Assembly (NCBI GenBank): GCA_023055425.1
Contig: JALGPY010000002.1
Location: 136,085,927-136,149,926, forward strand
Source: Linanthus parryae
Lineage: Eukaryota > Streptophyta > Magnoliopsida > Ericales > Polemoniaceae
Length of the DNA stretch: 64,000 nt
Direction: 5' to 3'
Below are positions 56,743 through 64,000 of the stretch, in pieces. Below the pieces are notes generated by a model. The model had not been told where the DNA came from. It saw only the letters and a list, made by a program, of their open reading frames with translations, and did not search any database. Within the stretch, counting starts at the first letter, position 1, and each line of letters opens with the position of its first letter. Both the position numbers and the translations under genes were made by a program.

Positions 56743-58170
56743 TGTTGGGTTTTGACGTAGGTAACGCAGCGGAATAAAAAAAAATTTAATCCTACTCAAA
56801 GCCCACCAAGGATCACAAGAAAAGACATCATAACATGATAAGAGACATAGTAATGTGTACCTTTTGATTTGAGAGATCACACGAAGAATGATGTCCTCAT
56901 CTCTATGGTTGATCCACGTCTAGATGTGAGATCTAGATTCTTCCTTCTCAAGTGCTAGCTTGGACCGGAGGAAGAGGGAAGAACGAATCAAGCAACCAAA
57001 AGGAAGAAGAGAGGGTTCGGCCCTCTCTCGGCCAACGGGGATGGGGCGAACGGCTAGGGGCGGCGGCCTCTAGCTTGTCTTGCTCTCTCTCTCTTTTCCT
57101 CTCTCCCACTCTCTTGTGTTATGTCTAATAACATTAGTGGGAAGGAAGGTAGAGCCTCCTTTATATAGTCCAACAACTTCTTGTTAACTACATAAAGGTC
57201 CCTCTTAGTTGTACATGAACTTGGATTAGTCCCTTCCTCGCAAATTAGTCCTACTAAGTTTGCAAGGTGTTGCATAATGATCCTTCTTATTAATTAATCA
57301 TATTAATTAATCCCAAATCTATTTCTACTCTATTTGACGTGTGACCCCATAGGTTCCTACTTAGTTGGTAGTAACTTATTACTAACATGGAACGGTGTCT
57401 AGCAACACATCCATGTCACCCAACTAATAGAAATAGTCAGTGATCCTAACAAAACTTTGTGCCCAATATCTCATATTGCACTATCCCTTTGTCTCCATAT
57501 CCGGATTGGACACGAGACATAAATATTCACACTCGCATATCCAATCCATAGTTCCTCGATCCTAGGAATATGCTTATGCAAGCAGATAACATCACTATCT
57601 CCATGTTGATTTATCTGAGTCTGGCCATACATTCAATAAGCCTCATCCTCGAGTGGTCGTGGATATTTAATCCCATTATGTAGGAGGGACAAATCCTATC
57701 TACATCACTACGATCTCTAAGCTTGCTTCCTATCATGCCCGATAACTACCTTTATAGTCACCCAGTTACGGTGTAACGTTTGATAACATCAAAGCACGAT
57801 ATCTCACAACTAGAGTATCTAGTGACTTCAAGTCTAAGGATTGCAATTATATTAGCAGTACGAGAAGCGATTGTGACTTAAGATAATCTAATGTATCCTT
57901 CTCATTGTGGGTCAATCCAGTATGACATTACTCCTAATGCATACCCATGTGTTAGACTTGATATCTCCATATCAATATACCCACATACTAGTCTATATTT
58001 GATCGTCCTATTAATCAATATAGTGGACTAGGGATATTTAAGATAAACAACACATTGTATCTAAGGACTTCATTATATTAAATATCACAATATATAATAA
58101 ATGAATATTCTAGTCAATTACAATGTTCATACTAAATATTTAGATTGCCTCTAGGGCATCTATTCCAACA
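56743..58170 (-). repeat. Copia-2 5' LTR
   Basis: 1428 bp, same ends as its partner at 49795-51165. Contains the TATA box and a CT-rich initial transcribed region (57065-57110). Confidence 0.95.
57160..57167 (-). promoter_or_regulatory. TATA box of Copia-2 5' LTR
   Basis: Sense TATATAAA in GGACTATATAAAGGAGG, conserved with the sister LTRs. Confidence 0.7.
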
Positions 58171-58738
58171 CCCATAGGTTCTATTTAGTTGGTAGTAACT
58201 ATTTACTAATATAGAGCGGCCTCTAGCAAGACATCCATTCTAGCCAACAAATAGAATAGTCATCATGACAAATCTTCTGCAAGTATTGTCTCATCCCTTT
58301 GTCTCCATATCCAGATTGAACACAAGACATACAAGTCACACTCGTATACCCAATCCATAGTTCCTCAATCCTGGGAATAGCCTTATTCGTGCATATAACA
58401 TCAATATCCTATATTGATTTATCTGAGTATGGCCAGACATTCTATAAGAACTATCCTCGAGTGGCCTAGGATATTTACTCCCGCTATGTGGGAGGGAAAA
58501 ATCCTTTCTACATCACTACGATATCTAAGTTTGCTTACTATTGTGTCCAATACGCGCCTTTATGACTACCCATTCACGGTGTAGCGTTTGACGCTACCAA
58601 AACACAGTATTCCACAACTAGAACAACTAGTGACTTCAAGTCTAAGGATGACAATACCATTGTCACCGCGAGAAGCACTTGTGAATTTACATAACATATA
58701 TGTAGCCTTCTCGGAGATGGGCCAATCCAGTATGCCAT
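58171..58738 (-). repeat. Copia LTR F, second part
   Basis: Continues LTR F after Copia-2 (CCCATAGGTTCTATTTAGTTGG...) and follows the Copia-1 LTR until CCAGTATGCCAT, where Copia-3 begins. The terminal part of F would lie beyond Copia-3, outside the window. Confidence 0.88.
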
Positions 58739-60160
58739 TGTTGGAATAGATGCCCTAGAGGCAATCTAGTTTAGTATGAATTTGTATATGGCTAGAAAAT
58801 TCATTTATTATTTATTGGATATTTAATATAATGAAGTCCTTAGATTTACAATTGTGTTGTTTATCTTAAATATCCCTAGTCCAGTATAATGATTAATGGG
58901 ACAATCATCTATAGACTAGTATGGGATTGGATTGATATGGAGATATCATGATCCAGAACATAGGTGTGCATTAAGGGTAATGGCGCACTGGATTGACCCA
59001 TCTCCGAGAAGGCTACATACACTTTATATTAAGTCACAAGCGCTTCTCGCGGTGCAATGGTATTGCCATCCTTAGAGTTGAAGTTGCTAGATATTCTAGT
59101 TGTGGATTATTGTGATTTTGGTAGCGTTAAACGCTACACCGTATCTGGGTAGTTATAAAGGCGTGTACCGGATACAATAAGAAGAAAGCTTAGAGATCGT
59201 AGTGGACGTAGATAGAATTTGTCCCTCCCACATAACGGGAGCAAATATCCTAGGACACCCGAGGGATAGTGCTTATAGAATGTCTAGCCAAACTCAAAGA
59301 AATCAACATGGGATATTGATGTTATTTGCACGAATATGGCTATTCCCATGGATCGAGAAACTGTGGATTGGATATACGAGTGTGACTTGTATGTCTCGTG
59401 TCCAATCCGGATATAGAGACAAAGGGATGAGACAATTACTTGTACAAAGGTTGTCAAGATGACTATTCTATTAGTTGGCTAGAATGGATGTTTTGCTAGA
59501 AACCGCTCCATATTGGCAAATTGTTGCTACCAACTATATAGAACCTATGGGGTCACACGCTTTATAGAGTTGAACTAGATTTGGGAATTAATTAATTGGA
59601 TTAATTAATTATAAGGATCACTTTTCAATACCTTGCAAACTTAGTGGGGACTAATTTGCAAGTAAGGGACTAATTTGAATTCTAGTAGGACTAGAATAAG
59701 TCCTTTAGGTAGTAGGCAAGGATTTGTTGGACTATATAAAGGACACTCCTTCCTTCCTTCCTTCCCACACTTATGATTCAATTGATCATAACTTGAGTGG
59801 GAGAGAACAAAAAGGAGAGAGAACAAGCAAGCCAAGGAGCTCGCCGCCCCCTAGCTCGCCGCCCGTCCCTGTCGGCCACAAGGAGGCCGAACCTCCTTGT
59901 TTCGGTCTCGTTTTGCGTGATTCTTCTTCCTCTTTCCGGGCTAGCACCAAGGATTAGAATATCTAGAAATCAAATCTAGGCGTGGATCAACTATAGAGAA
60001 CGTGACACAATTTGCGTTTGAAGTCATCAAAGGATAACCCTAAGGTGTGTTAATTGATTTCTTCCTTTACCATCGTTATGTCTCTTGACTTGTGATCCTT
60101 GGAGGGTTTTGCATGGTCAATTATTGTTTCCGTTGCGCATCCATGAATCAAAATCCTACA
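58739..60160 (+). repeat. Copia-3 5' LTR
   Basis: 1422 bp, TGTTGGAATAGATGCCC to AAAATCCTACA; matches the Copia-1 LTR over its full length. Confidence 0.95.
59733..59740 (+). promoter_or_regulatory. TATA box of Copia-3 LTR
   Basis: TATATAAA in GGACTATATAAAGGACACTCC, followed by a CTTCCTTC run where transcription may begin. Confidence 0.7.
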
Positions 60161-60161
60161 G

Positions 60162-60174
60162 TGGTATCAGAGCC
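60162..60174 (+). other. Copia-3 primer-binding site (tRNA-iMet)
   Basis: TGGTATCAGAGCC, one base after the LTR. Confidence 0.93.
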
Positions 60175-61850
60175 ACAGGTTGTAGAGCATAAACGTGGTT
60201 TATGTGTTACGTTTTGATAGTTTTGCACCTTAAAATTGTTGTTTATCGCGTAAAACAAGACAAATCAAGCATGTGATGCAATTTGTCAATAATCTATCAT
60301 AACAAGACATAGTTTTTGCATTGGATGCATGAATTAGTGAGTTTGAGAAATTTTAAGATCTTAGATCTAGGTTTTGGGGCATCCTTGGGGAAGAAGGAGT
60401 TCTTTCCAAACTAGGAAACAACCAAACTTGGGCACCAAGCAAGGGAGTTGTTTTGGAAACAACTCCCAAAGGAGGTTCGGCCCCCCTAGGGGACCGCCCC
60501 TCCTTGCTTGCCGCCCAATCAAGGCTCGGCCTAGGGGTCGGGGCAGCCCTAGCCCGCCGCCTAGCCGCGTGGGCTAGGGGCCGGTCGGCCCTAGGCCCTT
60601 GCGGTTCACTTTTTAGGCCCGGGCAATTGGATTGTTGGGCCCAATGGACCGTTTTAACCCTAGAACATCCTAAAATCAATTAAAATTGACCAAGCGCGAT
60701 AAAATTGGATTTTAACTGTTTATGTGCAATTCGCATGGTGATTGGATATGGCCTTAGGATGTGGTTTGTTGTGGATGTTTAATTTTTGTGGTTTGGTTTA
60801 CGGCCTGCGAGCTGATCAATTAATTGTAATAATTAATTAGGGTTTTATGGCCTGCGTGCCATGTTTTTCTCAACTTGTGAGATTTATTTTATTTAGTATA
60901 GTTGTTAGCTAGTGCTAGATAAAGTAGATTGTTAGCCAAGATTGAAGAAAAGAAGCCCAAAGCCAAAAGGAGCCACAAAAGATGGAGCATGGAGCATGGA
61001 GCATTCCACATGACTATGAAGGATGGACCAAAAGATCAAGACACATGGAGATGTGTTTGCTTTTAGGGTTCATAGAAAATTCCATTGGCTTGGAATTTTC
61101 TTAGTCTAGAAAAAGCCATATCCACGTCACGTTTTATTTATGTTTTGTGGTTGTTTATTATATTGTCTTATTATTTTGTGGTTGGTGTATGGATGATGCA
61201 TGCAATTAGGATAATAAGATAATTAGACAACCCGGATCTATTATTTGGACTTGTGCCCAAACTCAAATAGATAGATTAGTTGATATTGATCAACAAAACA
61301 ATTAACATTGAATTTAAAAATCCCTCAAAATTCAAATATTTTGTTCTTGCCTTCTCGTTATTTAAACACTCATTATCATCATGATTTATCAAGTTCGTGC
61401 ATGCCAAAGCATGGCGACTTGGTTCATAATGATGGAATGCGATGGCACAAACTAGTAATGTGCAACTGTTTAAATAAGAGGTTGAACACAACTAGGCTAT
61501 TAATGTGATTAAGAAACCTAGAGGCGATCAATTGGGATTATCCATATGGATGGATAAATAAGGAGTTATTTGCCCGATTGAACCAAGAGTTGCATAAGGG
61601 ATGCAATTGCAATTGTTCCTACCCAAAGTAGTCAAATTATGGGTGAATTGGCAAAGCAAGCTCATAAGGAGATGAAACATAGATCTTGGCCCACTAGAAA
61701 ATATAAGGATATTTTCCGCATTAATATCTTGAGGGTTATTAATCCCTAGAAAAATAGTGGGAGCTATATTTGATAAACTAGCCATTATTGAATATAGTCA
61801 AAAATTCACAAATACTAAAACTTGCGTATTTTCCTTTTGTAGAATTCCAA
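60175..61850 (+). other. Copia-3 leader
   Basis: About 1.7 kb without a conserved sense ORF; GC-rich at 60440-60620. It aligns with the Copia-1 leader in the opposite orientation. Confidence 0.75.
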
Positions 61851-62680
61851 ATGGCAAATAACTCTTCGAGTTCACAACATTCCCTACGATCTGTCCTTGA
61901 GAAGGAAAAGCTCTCTGGAACCAACTTCCTTGATTGGTACAGAAACTTGAGAATCGTTCTCAAGCAAGAGAAGAAACTGTACGCAATAACGGAGCATGTT
62001 CTAGCAGGTCCAGAGAACCAAACACCTGCTTCCCTAAAGGCGTATCAAAAGCGTGTTGATGACGCTAATGATGCGGCCTGCCTTATGCTATGTACCATGA
62101 CTTCTGAGTTTCAGAAGCAACACGAAAACATGAATGCTGTCGATATGATTGAGCATCTGAAGCAGCTCTTCCAAGAGCAGGCAAGGGTCGAGAGGTATGA
62201 GGTCTCTAAGGCACTGTTCAAGTGTCATCTGGCATAAGGGAACCCGGTGGGATCCCATGTACTCCGTATGATCGGGTACTTGGAGAATCTCGTCCGGCTA
62301 GGGTTCCCGGTCGGCCAAGAGTTGGCAACCGATCTCGTATTGCAATCGTTGCCCGAGAGTTATGGACAATTCATCATGAACTATAACATGAAAGAGATCG
62401 TGAAACCACTGCCAGATTTACTCAATATGTTGAGGACAGCTGAACAGAGCATCAACAAGGGTAAGGGCAAGGCCATTATGATGGTGCAGAAAGGAAAGGG
62501 CAAAAGGTTTGCCTCATCCTCCAAGGGCAAAGGCAAGTCAGTTGCCAAGTCCAAGGAACCTGCCCTTAAGCCTGTTGGTGGCATGCCAAAGGTGTGACTA
62601 AAGGTGAGTGTCACTACTGCAGTCAGCCTGGAAACTGGAGGAGGAACTGCCCAAAATATCTGGAGGACAAGAGGCTTGGA
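61851..62680 (+). pseudogene. Copia-3 gag with zinc knuckle
   Basis: Start ATG 61851 (MANNSSSSQHS). The frame is open through LFQEQARVERYEVS, so the codon that is TAG in the other three copies is CAG here. It stops at TAA 62235-62237 (CHLA-stop-GNPVG), the stop shared with Copia-1, then resumes (62247-62597). A base loss near 62585 shifts the frame before the knuckle CHYCSQPGNWRRNC, where the His of CCHC has become Asn three residues from the usual place (GNW for GHW), so the zinc site is lost. Confidence 0.88.
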
Positions 62681-63261
62681 ATAGTGATTCCACCACCACC
62701 ACGTATTTTTTGTTGTAGATGTCAATTTAACTGTCTCTAGATCATGGGTATTAGATACTGGATGTGGATCTCACATTTGTCGAAATGTGCAGGATCTAAA
62801 GAGAAGTAGAAGATTGGCTAAAGGGGAGATATATATGCGTTGGAAATGGAGCAAAAGTTGCTGCGTTGGCCGTGGGCGTGTGCGAGCTATCTTTGCCTTC
62901 AGGATTAGTTTTAGAATTAAATAATTGCTATTTTGTGCCTGATATGAGCAGAAACATTATTTCTATTTCTTAATTGGACAAGGATGGTTTTATTATTTCA
63001 ATAAAGAACAATTGTTGTTCCTTTTATTTGAATAATATTCACTATTTTAGTGCGCAATTATTTAATGGACTATATGTCCTTGATCTAAGAAATACTGTCT
63101 ACAACATTAATACCAAGCGGATTAAAATAAATGATTTAAATCCTGTTTATTTATGGCACTGTCGTTTAGGCCACATAAACGAGAAACGTGTATCTAGACT
63201 CCATAAGGATGGACTACTAGACTCATTTGATTTTGAATCATATGAGACATGTGAGGCTTGT
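62681..63261 (+). pseudogene. Copia-3 protease and integrase N-terminus
   Basis: The protease box is present in shifted frame (VLDTGCGSHICRN, about 62745-62785). A small deletion lies near 62825-62840 against Copia-1. Frame 62974-63261 carries the integrase zinc domain (LWHCRLGHINEKRVSRLHKDGLL, SYETCEAC). It is cut off before the catalytic core. Confidence 0.85.
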
Positions 63262-64000
63262 TGTGTACGAGATAATCCTGCAGAGAGAATTTAATATACG
63301 CCAAGAGTAGGGGATAGAAAGAACACAGGAAGAGTAGGGTTGTGTGTAGGGAGAGAGTAAGACAATAGCACTGTATGAGAGAGAGACAGGATTTTGGCAG
63401 AGCTTCCGCGTATCTCAGGTGATTCGCCCCATTGTATGGAAGGGTTAACGATCCTATATATAACAGTGAATGTGACCGTTGTAGTGGGTTAATGCGCCCA
63501 TTAATGGCGGCTTAATTAGCTTAACCACAACGGCACGTTCGTCCGCGTATATAGGGACTGTTACGGCACGTTACCCGCATATACCGGAACCGTTATGAGG
63601 TTGACCGGGTTGACCGTGTTTATGGAGCTCGTGCCATAAATCTCTCAAAGCAGTTACTAGGGGTCGCGCGCGGGCTTGGTTGTCGCTTGCGCGCGACAGG
63701 ACTTACTCTAGCCTCCAAACCACTAAGTCCCTACAAGTCCCGTGTGGTGGTATGCGAGGGCCCTGTCTCGCAGCCCCCACGTGGATCAGCGCGGCTGGAC
63801 ATCCAGTGTGTGTGGAGCACAGCTAGGTGTGCTAGATGGTCGCCACGTGGCTAAGATCTGCCTGTCTAGAAAGCACTTATCTACATTAGCCCCCTTTCTG
63901 CGCGTGACGACACACAGCCGGATAGGCTTCAATGCGCAGGAACCAATGTACGCGTCGTCACCACGCTCCAATTCAAATACACACAAATTCATCCCCCGTG
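63262..64000. mobile_element. Unidentified insertion, probably an LTR
   Basis: Sequence after GAGGCTTGT is unrelated to copia. It begins TGTGTACGAGATAATCC (or TGTTGTGTACG if three bases earlier), has a TATA-like CCTATATATAAC at 63452-63463, repeats of GTTGACCGGG / GTTGACCGTG, and a GC inverted pair GTCGCGCGC (63663-63671) / GCGCGCGAC (63689-63697). No coding motif; a minus-strand ORF (63992-63786) has none either. The TG start in a target element suggests an LTR, but the other end is outside the window. Confidence 0.45.

Larger units (their letters stand above)
49795..58170 (-). mobile_element. Copia-2, full-length Ty1/copia element
   Basis: 8376 bp with both LTRs (49795-51165 and 56743-58170), polypurine tract (51166), gag-pol (51208-55108) and tRNA-iMet site (56729-56741). 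A perfect target duplication CCCAT flanks it (49790-49794 and 58171-58175). It sits inside copia LTR F, a relative. It is the most complete element of the window, but gag-pol carries several nonsense and frameshift lesions. Confidence 0.95.
58739..63261 (+). mobile_element. Copia-3, Ty1/copia element cut by a later insertion
   Basis: Plus strand: LTR (58739-60160), tRNA-iMet site, leader, gag, protease and the integrase zinc domain, ending at SYETCEAC where an unknown element starts. It is nearest to Copia-1. It lies in LTR F, with GCCAT (58734-58738) as the predicted duplication; the partner is outside the window. Confidence 0.9.

Noticed and set aside
60353..60683. Pro/Arg-rich ORFs on both strands in the Copia-3 leader
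   Set aside because: They come from a GC-rich stretch with few stop codons; not kept in the sister leaders.

Overview
This window is transposon-dense plant DNA with no intact host gene. The evidence is plant LTR-retrotransposon domains throughout, primer-binding sites matching plant tRNA-iMet and tRNA-Asp, MULE and hAT type MITEs, a LINE remnant and a plant mobile domain (PMD) pseudogene. A flowering plant, probably from pericentromeric or other repeat-rich heterochromatin, is the natural reading; the species cannot be told. All assignments come from motifs read by eye; no search was run.

Left third (1-28280): a nest of three elements, all on the minus strand. Copia-1 (1-7542, cut by the window edge) sits in the 3' ORF of Athila-type Ty3/gypsy element A (7543-17579). 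A in turn appears to sit in the 3' part of Athila-type element B (17580-28280). A and B share one layout: LTR, tRNA-Asp primer site, gag, protease (DLGAS/DIGAS), reverse transcriptase (FMDD), RNase H, integrase, a long spacer, then an extra 3' ORF. The pol genes are broken by many stops and frameshifts.

Middle (28281-43700): unassigned AT-rich DNA; a LINE remnant (RT and RNase H pieces) split by a 194-bp MULE-type MITE with a 9-bp target duplication; Copia-4 (from 30862) carrying a 401-bp hAT-type MITE; a SIRE-like LTR with a scrap of internal sequence (35349-37518); Athila-type element C with a complete-looking gag (37519-40083); a rearranged segment with an inverted repeat; and a PMD-like pseudogene with intron-like breaks.

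Right third (43700-64000): a decayed Tat-lineage gypsy pol (D, minus strand) interrupted by a solo LTR with a perfect 5-bp duplication (CGCGC). D is cut by an old Copia LTR (F), which was split by full-length Copia-2 (49795-58170, TSD CCCAT) and by Copia-3 (plus strand, from 58739). Copia-3 is cut near 63260 by an unidentified element that runs off the window.

The most interesting signal is an architecture shared by otherwise different LTRs: arrays of short palindromes whose sequence is specific to each family (TCTTCGTGCGAAGA in A, TGCGTTTGAACGCA in B, AGGTCGTACGACCT in the solo LTR, CAAAGCTTTG in the SIRE-like LTR). In A and B the same array appears twice, once in the LTR and once in the spacer ahead of the extra ORF. 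The A and solo LTR backbones are clearly related, yet their palindromes differ completely.
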